A program made the translations under genes and the position numbers. From positions 2,535-24,997 of the IMG/VR virus record IMGVR_UViG_3300030419_003365: a DNA stretch of 22,463 bases; one strand, written 5' to 3'. This document shows positions 6,918 through 14,363 of the stretch, piece after piece. The DNA comes from a virus. The notes below the pieces were generated by a model. The model was not told where the DNA came from and ran no database searches. It saw only the letters and a program-made list of their open reading frames with translations. Numbering within the stretch: the first letter of the stretch is position 1; each line of letters starts with the position of its first letter.

Positions 6918-7538
6918 ATGAAAGAAGATAAAAATCTCTTAAATGAAGGGACAGTAAGACGTTTCATGAAACTAGCTGGTACGCAGCCGCTGGCAAGTGA
7001 TTTCGTCAATGAGATGGGCTACGGTATGATGTATAAAGACGACGAGCCCCGCGAAGAGGCTGACGTCGATGAGTATCGCAAGGGCGAAGAGGAAGGCGAG
7101 GAAAGAGAAGCCGAGGAACTTGAAGGTGGAGACGAGCTTGAAATGGATCTCGATCTTGACGTTGAAGAGGACGCGCCTGAAGCTGAAGGTGAAGTGACTC
7201 TGACTGACGAGGATGTTGATACACTTCTCGCTGCTCTCGATGCTGCCAATATGCTAGCCGACAAGCTTCGTGGTGCCGCCGAGATGGCCGAGCCCGAAGA
7301 GATGGAGGCCGCCGAGCTAGAACTTCCCGCAGAGGATGACATGACTGGTGAGCCGCTTGAGGTAGAAGAAGAAGAAGAGATGGAACTCGAAGAGGCCCAA
7401 GAAGAGGAGCTTGAAGAGTCCAAAGAAGAAGAGTTGGAAGAGTCCGCAACAGATACGGATGCTGACTTAAGCGAGAGCATTGTTAATGAGGTTTACAAGC
7501 GAGTCGCCCAACGTCTATCAGAATTGAAAGGGGAATAA
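6918..7538 (+). CDS. Extremely acidic protein, probable virion or prohead-associated
   Basis: 206 residues. The ATG at 6918 has AAGGAGAAG 4-11 nt upstream; an earlier in-frame ATG at 6876 lacks a site. The N-terminus (NLLNEGTVRRFMKLAG, 6-21) and C-terminus (ESIVNEVYKRVAQRL) are ordered-looking helices, while the middle is dominated by Glu and Asp with long EEEE runs. From memory, proteins with a similar LLNE-x-T-V-R-R-F-M-K-L-A leader recur in marine myovirus genomes. LNE followed by Gly also fits the (L/I)xE cleavage pattern of T4-type prohead proteases. A scaffold, internal or DNA-mimic role is inferred. Composition differs sharply from its neighbours. Confidence 0.7.
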   Translation: MKEDKNLLNEGTVRRFMKLAGTQPLASDFVNEMGYGMMYKDDEPREEADVDEYRKGEEEGEEREAEELEGGDELEMDLDLDVEEDAPEAEGEVTLTDEDVDTLLAALDAANMLADKLRGAAEMAEPEEMEAAELELPAEDDMTGEPLEVEEEEEMELEEAQEEELEESKEEELEESATDTDADLSESIVNEVYKRVAQRLSELKGE

Positions 7539-7915
7539 TGACTGAGTTCATTTGGTTTGTATTTGGCGCAGCCTCTTACCAACTAATTTCCTATTTGTTG
7601 AGAATCGGCCATAGTCAGTTGCTCATAAAGGCCATTCAATTAGATGCCCTAAGTTTTCTTGGGACAATCGTTGAAGACGTGGCCTTTATTCGAGCGCTTA
7701 AATACAAGACAATGGAAGAGTCTGAGCTATCTTCAATAGAAATTAATAACATTAAGTTAGCCGACGAAGCGGTTCTTCGTCAGTGGAAAGAGAGGTGCGT
7801 GAAAAAAGTCCACGGGTCTGTCCCCCCTGCGGTACGCGCAGCTATCCCTTTCAAAAACTGGGAAGAAGCGATGGAAATTTTAGACAAGGTTTATAAAAAT
7901 CAACTTCCAAAATGA
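7538..7915 (+). CDS. Membrane-anchored hypothetical protein
   Basis: 125 residues; ATG shares one base with the previous stop (TAATG). Residues 3-22 form one hydrophobic segment (EFIWFVFGAASYQLISYLL), followed by a long helical, partly amphipathic region and a C-terminal motif FKNWEEAMEILDKVY. Probably anchored in the inner membrane with the bulk in the cytoplasm. Similar small anchored proteins are common in large marine phages (from memory); function unknown. Confidence 0.7.
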   Translation: MTEFIWFVFGAASYQLISYLLRIGHSQLLIKAIQLDALSFLGTIVEDVAFIRALKYKTMEESELSSIEINNIKLADEAVLRQWKERCVKKVHGSVPPAVRAAIPFKNWEEAMEILDKVYKNQLPK

Positions 7916-8211
7916 ATTTCTTTGGTTGGCTTTCAGACGAGGGGGCAATTCAGCATACCGACGATAATATCATATACGCTGGTCGTGCCTTTATGGCAAA
8001 TTCAGTATTGCATTGGTGCGCAAAGAAAGCCAAACGAAAAGAGCTAAACGAAAAGCAAATAAAAGAATACGCGCAAATAATTCGATATTTTATTCACAAA
8101 AAGGTTGACATTTGGTGGGAAAAAGGTACAATAAACATTGGACTTACCAAAGGAGACAAATATGACAGCGACAGCATGGAAGATCCCAAGCCGTATGGAC
8201 GGCCGGATTAG
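7912..8211 (+). CDS. Hypothetical protein, 99 residues
   Basis: ATGA overlap with the preceding gene. Helical and basic in the middle (CAKKAKRKELNEKQIKEYAQ), with aromatic residues near DIWWEKGTINIGLT and an acidic, Pro-rich tail. Not recognised. A sigma-70 promoter and the start of the next gene lie inside its last third, so its C-terminal tail shares DNA with the next gene over 50 nt. Confidence 0.65.
   Translation: MNFFGWLSDEGAIQHTDDNIIYAGRAFMANSVLHWCAKKAKRKELNEKQIKEYAQIIRYFIHKKVDIWWEKGTINIGLTKGDKYDSDSMEDPKPYGRPD
8105..8132 (+). promoter_or_regulatory. Intragenic sigma-70 promoter ahead of the 8162 and clpP-like genes
   Basis: TTGACA (8105-8110), a 16-nt spacer, TACAAT (8127-8132). It lies within the upstream gene. 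Predicted transcription start is near 8139, about 23 nt before the ATG at 8162, which has AAAGGAG at 8149-8155. Confidence 0.65.
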
Positions 8212-8461
8212 TTATCGTTTACAGTGGGAAGGAATTAAAGGCATTCGTGCTTTGAAAAAAGCTTTTAAACAAATGTCAGAATGGAGAGACGTAGGTATGG
8301 GAACTGATAAAGATAAGAATAAAATTTTAATCTTTGATCGCAGTTTTGATACAATGGACGAATGGATTGCGTGGGCTAAACAGTTTCCTTTTAAATTGGT
8401 TGAGATCAACACAAAGGGATTACCAAAACCCATCAAGCTAGGCATTGACGCAAAAAAGTAG
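8162..8461 (+). CDS. Small hypothetical protein (DUF4268-like fold uncertain), 99 residues
   Basis: Start chosen at the ATG with AAAGGAG 6 nt upstream, 50 nt inside the end of the preceding gene. Residues 20-75 read as strand-helix-strand (ISYRLQWEGIKGIRALKKAF, then ILIFDRSFDTMDEWIAWAKQ), ending in a Lys/Pro-rich tail. No known motif; the fold remark is only an impression. It is the first gene after an internal promoter and precedes the ClpP-like protease by 6 nt. Confidence 0.65.
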   Translation: MTATAWKIPSRMDGRISYRLQWEGIKGIRALKKAFKQMSEWRDVGMGTDKDKNKILIFDRSFDTMDEWIAWAKQFPFKLVEINTKGLPKPIKLGIDAKK

Positions 8462-8467
8462 GTTATA

Positions 8468-9166
8468 ATGACAAAGAAAAAGAAAAAAATAGAAGAAGAA
8501 ATTATTGAGGAAGCTGTTGAGGAAGTTCTTGAAGAGGAGGAAGAGTCACGAAGTAACATTCCTCCTATTATAATCATGGATGCTCCGAAGGCTCCGGAGC
8601 CGAAACTCCGGATAATTAATCTATTCGGGGATCTAAATGAGGAGAAGGCAAAAGAGATTACGCTATCTTTAGTTGCCCTGCGCGAAACAGGCAAAGAGGA
8701 AATACCAGAAGATCCGGAAGATCCTGAATCACCAATAAAAGAGGTAATCTACAAGCCCATTGACTTTTATGTTTCAACATGGGGTGGCGATGCGCTTGGG
8801 ATGTTCGCAATTTACGATGCCATGCGAATGGTTCGCGAAGATTGTGTGATCAATACTTTTGGTATGGGAAAGGTAATGTCTGCGGGTGTTTTGCTGTTGG
8901 CAGCAGGTACCAAAGGGCAAAGAAAGATTGGAGCGAATTGCCGCGTAATGCTTCACGCAGTTGCTGGTGGGAACTGGGGACCGATTCACAACCTAGAAAA
9001 CGAAATGGAAGAGATGAGGTGGATCCAGGAACAGCATACCAATGCGCTAGTAAAAGAATCAGATCTAACAAAAAGGCATTTAAAGAAGATGCTAGATAGA
9101 AAGGTAAATGTCTATTTAGACGCAAAGCAGGCTGTGGAATATGGCATTGCTGATATAATTGTATAG
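8468..9166 (+). CDS. ClpP-like serine protease
   Basis: 232 residues. The first 30 are a Lys run followed by Glu-rich helix, not present in cellular ClpP. The rest follows the ClpP fold: IDFYVSTWGGDALGMFAIYDAM (98-119, oxyanion-loop region), GKVMSAGVLLLAAGTKGQR (134-152) with nucleophile Ser138, RVMLHAVAGG (159-168) with catalytic His163, and LDAKQAVEYGIADII near the end. By hand alignment the catalytic Asp position (E. coli D171) is Asn214, so the triad may be altered. Possible roles: prohead protease, processing of the adjoining virion proteins, or partner of a host Clp ATPase. No ATPase gene lies nearby. Weak ribosome-binding site (GTAGGTT). Confidence 0.9.
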   Translation: MTKKKKKIEEEIIEEAVEEVLEEEEESRSNIPPIIIMDAPKAPEPKLRIINLFGDLNEEKAKEITLSLVALRETGKEEIPEDPEDPESPIKEVIYKPIDFYVSTWGGDALGMFAIYDAMRMVREDCVINTFGMGKVMSAGVLLLAAGTKGQRKIGANCRVMLHAVAGGNWGPIHNLENEMEEMRWIQEQHTNALVKESDLTKRHLKKMLDRKVNVYLDAKQAVEYGIADIIV

Positions 9167-9177
9167 AGGTAAATAAT

Positions 9178-10068
9178 ATGTCTTGGCTAACAAACAGATA
9201 CAATAAACGTTCGTCCAAAAGGCTGGGGTGGTTCCCAGAGTGGTTTGGTGCTAGCGGGTTTGACGATGACTTGGCACGCAAGATCATGGAATTCCAAAGA
9301 AGCCGTGACCTAGACGTTGATGGCAAGTGTGGCCCAGCTACTTACAGAAGGGTTTTAGCTGATCGTGAGCTACAAGAAGTGGACAATGAAGGACGTAGCT
9401 ACATTATTTGCGATGGTCGTAAGACAGAAATTGATTGGGATAAAGTTGTTAATTTAACTGATAATAACGCCTTGGTGCTTCCCAGGGGTAATTACCGAAG
9501 ATATGAAGCCGGCAAGCGACCAATCAAGAATATTGTAACTCACTTTGATGTTTGTTTGTCAGCAGAATCTTGTTTTAAAGTCCTGAATAGAAAAGGAATA
9601 TCCAGTCACTTTGTGGTTGATAATGACGGAACTATCTTTCAAATGGTCGATCCGCAACACGAAGCTTGGCATGCTGGAAAACGCCTATGGAACAAGAGGG
9701 CTATCGGGGTAGACATCAGTAACGCCATCTATCTTAAATATCAGCGCTGGTACGAGCAGAAAGGTTTCGGTAAAAGGCCCGTATTGAGAGATGTTCCAGT
9801 TCACGGGACAAAAGTAAAAGACTGCTTAGGTTTTTATCCAGTACAAATACAGGCTTATAAAGCCCTAATTAAAACTCTTTGTGATCGTTATGACATTCCA
9901 GTTCAATGCCCTACTAATGTCGATGGAACGTTATTCAGGGCGGTGTACGATCCGGCAGTCAGAGGAACATACCGAGGGGTTGTAAATCACTTCCATCTAA
10001 CCAGAGGGAAATGGGACACTGCTAATTTAGAAATGGATAAGGTTTTAGAAGAAATTCGTAATTCATAG
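9178..10068 (+). CDS. N-acetylmuramoyl-L-alanine amidase (endolysin) with peptidoglycan-binding domain
   Basis: 296 residues. Residues 22-62 match a peptidoglycan-binding domain (DDDLARKIMEFQRSRDLDVD, then GKCGPATYRRVL). Residues 116-285 form an Amidase_2/PGRP zinc hydrolase: H122 (IVTHFD), GISSHFVVDNDGTIFQMV (140-157), H165 (AWHAG), then H271 and D280 in NHFHLTRGKWD, matching the H-x(8)-D zinc-ligand pattern of AmpD-like enzymes. It cleaves the amide between N-acetylmuramic acid and the stem peptide. No signal peptide, so export would need a holin. Alternatively a virion-associated lysin, given the location beside possible structural genes. Start ATG follows GAGGT. Confidence 0.93.
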   Translation: MSWLTNRYNKRSSKRLGWFPEWFGASGFDDDLARKIMEFQRSRDLDVDGKCGPATYRRVLADRELQEVDNEGRSYIICDGRKTEIDWDKVVNLTDNNALVLPRGNYRRYEAGKRPIKNIVTHFDVCLSAESCFKVLNRKGISSHFVVDNDGTIFQMVDPQHEAWHAGKRLWNKRAIGVDISNAIYLKYQRWYEQKGFGKRPVLRDVPVHGTKVKDCLGFYPVQIQAYKALIKTLCDRYDIPVQCPTNVDGTLFRAVYDPAVRGTYRGVVNHFHLTRGKWDTANLEMDKVLEEIRNS

Positions 10069-10082
10069 AACTAATTAATAAT

Positions 10083-11537
10083 ATGAGCGATATAGATAAG
10101 TTAGTAGAAAATTACTTCCGCCCGAAGAATACTTTGGGAGTTGAGAGTTTACTTCAATTGATTGAAGAAACTGTGAACAGTCTTTCCTTTGTTCGTGAGG
10201 AAGCAAAAGAACTAGATACTAGCGATGAAAAGGATATCAATATATCTTTTCCGAAAATCCGTATCAGCGAAGACTTTGGTAAGATTGGCACCGAAGACCG
10301 TGCGATGATTGAAAAGTTCGCTTCCAACATCCCAGGTGAAACATTGGAGGCGAAACTCGCAGCGCTTAACAGCATTCTAGAAACAAAAAAAGAAAGTGCA
10401 ACAATAGGTGAAATCCTATCCACAATGGTGATGTCGGAAATTCTTTCGGCAATCATTACAAACTTTACAGAAAGTGCTGGAGGTTTTATCTTTGAAGGCT
10501 TTCTAGCAGGTTTATTTGGCGGAAAGTCCGTTCAAATCACAAAGCCGGAAGACATTGAAGGCATGACCGCAGCCGGCAAGCCTATTACCGATGTGGTTTT
10601 AGGCGATAGACACTATTCCTTGAAGCTTCTCGGCCAAACAACTGGTGTGAAGGGCTCTTTCCGAAACATGGTTGAGCACTTTAAAGTTGTTGATCACATT
10701 GTTTATTTAGATGCGCGCAGAATTGGCAAGGACCAGGGATTAGAATTTGGAGAATTTACAATTACATTAGAAAACTTTTTAGATGTTTTCGTTTCTCCAT
10801 TTCTTTCAAAGGTGACTCGAAAAGAGCCAGTTACATTGGACACAGCATCGGAGTTTAAATCAACATTAAATCAGTTGATACGAGATAAGAAAGCTATCAA
10901 AAGAATTACCGTTGCGAAGCCACTAGAAGCCCTTGGTCGCGCAAGAGTTTTTGACTTCTCCCCCACCGCACCTGAAAAGCTAGGAGAAGTAAAGCTTAAC
11001 CAGAATGATTTTAATAAGGTTATAAATTATTTATTTGAATTGCCCGACGAGGAGCTACAAAGCATTGCTCCATTCAGTATTGTACATTCCGAAGAGAAGT
11101 TTGAGGGTACAAAAGCTGAAAAGCTTTTTGGAAATTTTAGCCTAATTGAAGAAATACAAGAGGCCATTCAATCAGGCGACAGAGACGCCATCTTAGCCAA
11201 ACTAGAACTAACCCCAGGCTATAGAGATCCGCAGCAGTTTGAGTTCACGCGATCACAAGCCGAGGCAATTGCGAACTTTAAAGTAATCGGCACCCTAATG
11301 ATCGGCCCCGAATTTATGAAAAAGACATTTGCTAATTATGCGAATCTCTTACAGCAAACCATCTCTCCCGTCTATGAGCAGTTACAATTGTTTACTGACA
11401 ATATTAATGATTATTTCTTGGGAGTTGATGGTGAAAGAGCAGAGCAGGATAGAAAGCAATATGCTCTTGATGCCATCAATAACGCCAAACAGCTAGAGGT
11501 TGCTACCAACAACGCTGTTGAAAAGATTGAAAAATAG
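10083..11537 (+). CDS. 484-residue protein with PD-(D/E)XK-like core, likely nuclease or virion protein
   Basis: Not a named family for me. Residues 134-181 contain GGFIFEGFLAGLFGG (E138), then KPITDVVLGDRHYSLKLL with D170 and S179-L-K181. A Glu in a preceding helix, an Asp on a hairpin and an xxK nine to eleven residues later is the layout of the PD-(D/E)XK nuclease superfamily (here SLK), and the following strand DHIVYLDARR fits that fold. N-terminal (1-130) and C-terminal (300-484) parts are largely helical, with EEIQEAIQSGDRDAILAKL and a long terminal helix. There is no ribosome-binding site before the ATG, only an AT-rich 14-nt gap. Could be a large DNA-processing enzyme packaged with the virion. 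Confidence 0.65.
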   Translation: MSDIDKLVENYFRPKNTLGVESLLQLIEETVNSLSFVREEAKELDTSDEKDINISFPKIRISEDFGKIGTEDRAMIEKFASNIPGETLEAKLAALNSILETKKESATIGEILSTMVMSEILSAIITNFTESAGGFIFEGFLAGLFGGKSVQITKPEDIEGMTAAGKPITDVVLGDRHYSLKLLGQTTGVKGSFRNMVEHFKVVDHIVYLDARRIGKDQGLEFGEFTITLENFLDVFVSPFLSKVTRKEPVTLDTASEFKSTLNQLIRDKKAIKRITVAKPLEALGRARVFDFSPTAPEKLGEVKLNQNDFNKVINYLFELPDEELQSIAPFSIVHSEEKFEGTKAEKLFGNFSLIEEIQEAIQSGDRDAILAKLELTPGYRDPQQFEFTRSQAEAIANFKVIGTLMIGPEFMKKTFANYANLLQQTISPVYEQLQLFTDNINDYFLGVDGERAEQDRKQYALDAINNAKQLEVATNNAVEKIEK

Positions 11538-11538
11538 C

Positions 11539-11567
11539 TTGACATTCCCCACAATATTTGCTATACT
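11539..11567 (+). promoter_or_regulatory. Sigma-70 promoter for groEL
   Basis: TTGACA (11539-11544), 17-nt spacer, TATACT (11562-11567), preceded by TGC, an extended -10. It begins 2 nt after the preceding stop codon. Predicted transcription start near 11574 gives a 25-nt leader holding AGAGAGG. Confidence 0.9.
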
Positions 11568-11598
11568 ATGAGAGACAACTTTACGCAGAGAGGTATGT

Positions 11599-13173
11599 AT
11601 GTCCCGTCAATATGAATCTGGAACGAATCTACAACAAAAAGTATTAAAAGGAGCAAACGTTTTAGCAGATAACGTTGCTTCTACATTAGGCCCGAGAGGA
11701 AGAAATGTAATTCTTCATGTCAAGCAAGGGCAAGACAATCCAATTATTACAAAAGATGGAGTAACGGTCGCAAAGTTTGTTGCGCTTGAAGATCCATTTG
11801 AGAACGTTGGTGCGCAAATTATCAAGCAGGCGGCTGCTAAAACAAATTCAGAAGCTGGTGATGGCACCACTACATCAACTGTTTTGACAAGAGCCATTCT
11901 CAATCAGTCACAAAGGTACTTAATGGCTGGTGCTGCTCCCATTGAACTTAAAAGAGGAATGGATAAGGCTGTAGAAAAGATTGTAGAGAATCTAAAAGAA
12001 ATGTCTACGCCAATTATGTCGGAAGGAGATGTCGCACACATCGCAACCATTTCAGCAAATGGCGACAAAACCATCGGCAAGTTAATTGCCAGCGCTGTTG
12101 ACCTTGCTGGCAAAGACGGATCCATTACGATTGAAGAAGCCAGATCTCTTGAGACGAGCCTAGACATTGTTGAAGGTTTTCGCTTTGATTCCGGATACTT
12201 GGCCACGGCGTTCATTACCGATGAAAAGCGTGGAGTTGTTAGGTACGAAGATCCTCTCATCATGGTCACGGACGAAAAGATTGATACTGTGGATGAGTTA
12301 ATGCCCGCACTTGAACTTGCGGCACGAGAAGGAAGGCCATTTATTATTGTTGCTGAAAATATTGAAGGTCAAGCCTTGGCAGCGCTTATCATGAATGCGA
12401 CACGCGGCACATTGAGAGTGGCCGGGATCAAAGCCCCACGATACGGAGAAGAGAGAAGAAACATTCTGAAAGATCTTGCTCTTTCAGTTGGCGCAACTTT
12501 TATTACGCGAGAGCAAAATTTAAGATTGAGAGACATTAAACTAACTCACCTTGGTAAAGCAAAGACTTTTGAAAGTGCTAAGAACTTCACTACCATCGTG
12601 GGAGGGAAAGGCGACCTAGAAGAAGCAGAAAAAAGAATTGAAATACTCAAAGCTGAGATAACCCAAACAGAAAGCCTACAAGAGTGTGAAAGAATTCAGG
12701 AAAGAATCACGCGATTGGCTAGTGGTATCGCAATCATTCGTGTCGGCGCCGCCACTGAAATTGAAATGATTGAAAAGAAGCATCGCATTGAGGACGCCCT
12801 AGAAGCAGTAAAATCTGCACAATTGGAGGGGGTTGTTCCTGGTGGCGGAATTGCTTTGCTACGCGCATCAAAAGACGTAGAAGTTGAAACCACGAGTCAT
12901 GATCAGGAGTTGGGTGTAAGGATTATTTTAGATGCGGTTAAAGATCCTATTCGGCAAATGGCTATTAATGCTGGTGAATCCCCAGACTTAATTTTAGCCG
13001 CCGCAGAGAAAGAAGAAGGAAATTCTGGAATTGATTTTACAAACGGTCAAGTAATTGATATGCTAGAAGAGGGCATCATTGATCCGGTTAAAGTTACGCG
13101 GTGTGCCCTACAGAATGCGACCTCAGTTGCCTCAACACTAATCACCACAAACCACGCCATTATTGAAGCCTAG
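11599..13173 (+). CDS. groEL: GroEL-type chaperonin (HSP60)
   Basis: 524 residues, essentially full length compared with E. coli GroEL (548) but lacking the Gly-Gly-Met tail. The ATPase motifs are intact: TLGPRGRNV (29-37), DGVTVAK (53-59), GDGTTTSTVL (87-96) with D88, PGGGIAL (414-420), and VGAATEIEM plus EDAL with D399 (E. coli D398). The apical substrate-binding strip is largely hydrophobic, GYLATAFI (199-206), but Ala204 replaces the Tyr of E. coli position 203. It should form a folding chamber for phage or host proteins. No GroES-like gene is seen here, so it may use the host co-chaperonin. Own strong promoter; ribosome-binding site AGAGAGG, ATG at 11599. Confidence 0.97.
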   Translation: MSRQYESGTNLQQKVLKGANVLADNVASTLGPRGRNVILHVKQGQDNPIITKDGVTVAKFVALEDPFENVGAQIIKQAAAKTNSEAGDGTTTSTVLTRAILNQSQRYLMAGAAPIELKRGMDKAVEKIVENLKEMSTPIMSEGDVAHIATISANGDKTIGKLIASAVDLAGKDGSITIEEARSLETSLDIVEGFRFDSGYLATAFITDEKRGVVRYEDPLIMVTDEKIDTVDELMPALELAAREGRPFIIVAENIEGQALAALIMNATRGTLRVAGIKAPRYGEERRNILKDLALSVGATFITREQNLRLRDIKLTHLGKAKTFESAKNFTTIVGGKGDLEEAEKRIEILKAEITQTESLQECERIQERITRLASGIAIIRVGAATEIEMIEKKHRIEDALEAVKSAQLEGVVPGGGIALLRASKDVEVETTSHDQELGVRIILDAVKDPIRQMAINAGESPDLILAAAEKEEGNSGIDFTNGQVIDMLEEGIIDPVKVTRCALQNATSVASTLITTNHAIIEA

Positions 13174-13205
13174 TGACTAATTAATGTTACAGGGGGGGTT
13201 TGTAA

Positions 13206-13490
13206 ATGGCTGAAGAAGATTGCCCAACAAATGTAAAGGTAACTTTTGTCGAGATCGAGGGGAAATTCGATCAAATTATGAATAATATCGACACGGTAAA
13301 AGAGAAGCAAGAAGAAATGGCCCAAGACATTTCAAAAATAAAGGAAGCAGTCTACCACCCCGATCAAGGATTGTACGCTCGCCTTAAAGAGCTAGAATCT
13401 TGGAAAGAAACTTCTTCACGCTTGACGTGGCTAATTATAACAAGTGTAATTGGATTGACTGTTGCAACAATATACAAAACTTTATTTTAA
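13206..13490 (+). CDS. Coiled-coil protein with C-terminal membrane anchor
   Basis: 94 residues with an AGGGGGGGT ribosome-binding site. Residues 15-50 are a heptad-like coiled coil (EGKFDQIMNNIDTVKEKQEE), then YHPDQGLYARLKELESWK, and a C-terminal hydrophobic segment (LTWLIITSVIGLTVATIYKT, about 73-92). The layout of coiled coil, then one membrane segment at the very end, recalls XhlA-like haemolysin or holin-accessory proteins of phages, though the similarity is in architecture only. Located straight after groEL and before a new promoter. A role in lysis with the amidase is possible. Confidence 0.7.
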   Translation: MAEEDCPTNVKVTFVEIEGKFDQIMNNIDTVKEKQEEMAQDISKIKEAVYHPDQGLYARLKELESWKETSSRLTWLIITSVIGLTVATIYKTLF

Positions 13491-13497
13491 AAAACCC

Positions 13498-13526
13498 TTG
13501 ACAAAAAGAATAAATGTTGCTATCAT
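13498..13526 (+). promoter_or_regulatory. Sigma-70 promoter for the glutaredoxin-containing unit
   Basis: TTGACA (13498-13503), 17-nt spacer, TATCAT (13521-13526) preceded by TGC (extended -10). It begins 7 nt after the preceding stop. Predicted start near 13533, so the leader is only about 14 nt and starts at the AAGGAG itself. Confidence 0.85.
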
Positions 13527-13546
13527 ATTACCAAGGAGTTTATAAT

Positions 13547-13846
13547 ATGAGAGTAAACATTACATATTCTGTTGGCATTGAAGAGATCCCCAAACGTGTC
13601 GCAACCCTATTAAACGAGACAATAGTTAACGTCTCAGAAGGCATTATGGCGGGCTTAAAGCTGGCAGAGAATAGCATTCATCAAGACAACAATATTAATA
13701 TGGCTTTACAGGCCATAGACGATACAAGAAAGCAAATGGCCATTATTGATAGCCGGCTAGCGGAGTGTACAAACATTCTACTTGGTTATCAAAAAATCCT
13801 GATGGAACCCAAAGGAGGCACCCATGATGACAATAAGCAAGGGTAA
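13547..13846 (+). CDS. Hypothetical helical protein, 99 residues
   Basis: The ATG at 13547 is preceded by AAGGAG (13533-13538); an in-frame ATG at 13514 lies within the promoter and is rejected. N-terminal strand (MRVNITYSVGIEEIP) then long helices (TLLNETIVNVSEGIMAGLKL, ALQAIDDTRKQMAIIDSRLA). From its helical heptads it may oligomerise. Function unknown. Overlaps the next gene by 23 nt. Confidence 0.68.
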   Translation: MRVNITYSVGIEEIPKRVATLLNETIVNVSEGIMAGLKLAENSIHQDNNINMALQAIDDTRKQMAIIDSRLAECTNILLGYQKILMEPKGGTHDDNKQG

Positions 13847-14057
13847 TCTTGTTTACGTCCCATCAAAGGTGGAACTTTACAAATTTAATGAGTCTGTGGA
13901 CATTGGCCCACAGTATTTTGGGTTTAAGCAAGTAGAGATATTGGAGAAGCCAATGAATTTATTGTTGCTGGAGAGCACCAGTGATAATAAGTTTGTAAAA
14001 GTTTGGTACGACGGCGAAGAATGGTTCGTAGATAAGCGTGACATCAGAGATTTATAA
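13824..14057 (+). CDS. Small beta-rich protein, 77 residues
   Basis: AAAGGAGG (13810-13817) precedes the ATG at 13824; a second ATG follows directly. The product opens with ISKGNLVYVPSKVELY, a start reminiscent of the VGDLVR barrel proteins, and ends with strands FVKVWYDGEEWFVDKRDIRDL. Predicted small beta barrel; function unknown. Confidence 0.65.
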   Translation: MMTISKGNLVYVPSKVELYKFNESVDIGPQYFGFKQVEILEKPMNLLLLESTSDNKFVKVWYDGEEWFVDKRDIRDL

Positions 14058-14066
14058 GGAGGAGGA

Positions 14067-14363
14067 ATGATTAGATTAGTGGAAGTGTGTGAAGTGTTAA
14101 ATGCATCAAATACATCGCGACAGAAATATACTTTACGGGAGGTATACATCAATCCCAAGCATGTAGTTTCACTGAGAGAAGAACGAAACTATAAGCAAAA
14201 GCTGGAAGAAGGAATGCTTCCAGAAAATCTAGACCTGCGCCAGCAGTTTACAAGGCTTACGTTGGATAAGGGTCATACCGGCTTAGAAATGATTATTGTG
14301 GGAGCCCCGCAGTTAGTAGAACAAAAACTACAAGGGGGACAAAGAGATGTCATCCTTGGTTAA
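14067..14363 (+). CDS. Hypothetical beta-rich protein, 98 residues
   Basis: Strong ribosome-binding site AAGGAGGAGG just before the ATG. Contains YTLREVYINPKHVVSLREER (about 21-40) and RLTLDKGHTGLEMIIVGAP, a strand-rich pattern that faintly recalls the FlbD family (INP, then a thr-rich strand, then a hydrophobic strand). No catalytic residues recognised. Overlaps the glutaredoxin gene by 17 nt. Confidence 0.65.
   Translation: MIRLVEVCEVLNASNTSRQKYTLREVYINPKHVVSLREERNYKQKLEEGMLPENLDLRQQFTRLTLDKGHTGLEMIIVGAPQLVEQKLQGGQRDVILG

Noticed and set aside
7006-7480. Two overlapping minus-strand frames of about 150 codons, one almost all Ser, one Arg/Leu-rich
   Set aside because: They are the complement of the Glu/Asp-rich coding region of the acidic protein; low-complexity products, no ribosome-binding site, and no other minus-strand gene in the window.
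8779-9099. 106-codon plus-strand frame inside the ClpP-like gene
   Set aside because: Other frame of a gene with intact Ser and His motifs; product is Cys/Trp/Arg-rich and has no start signal.
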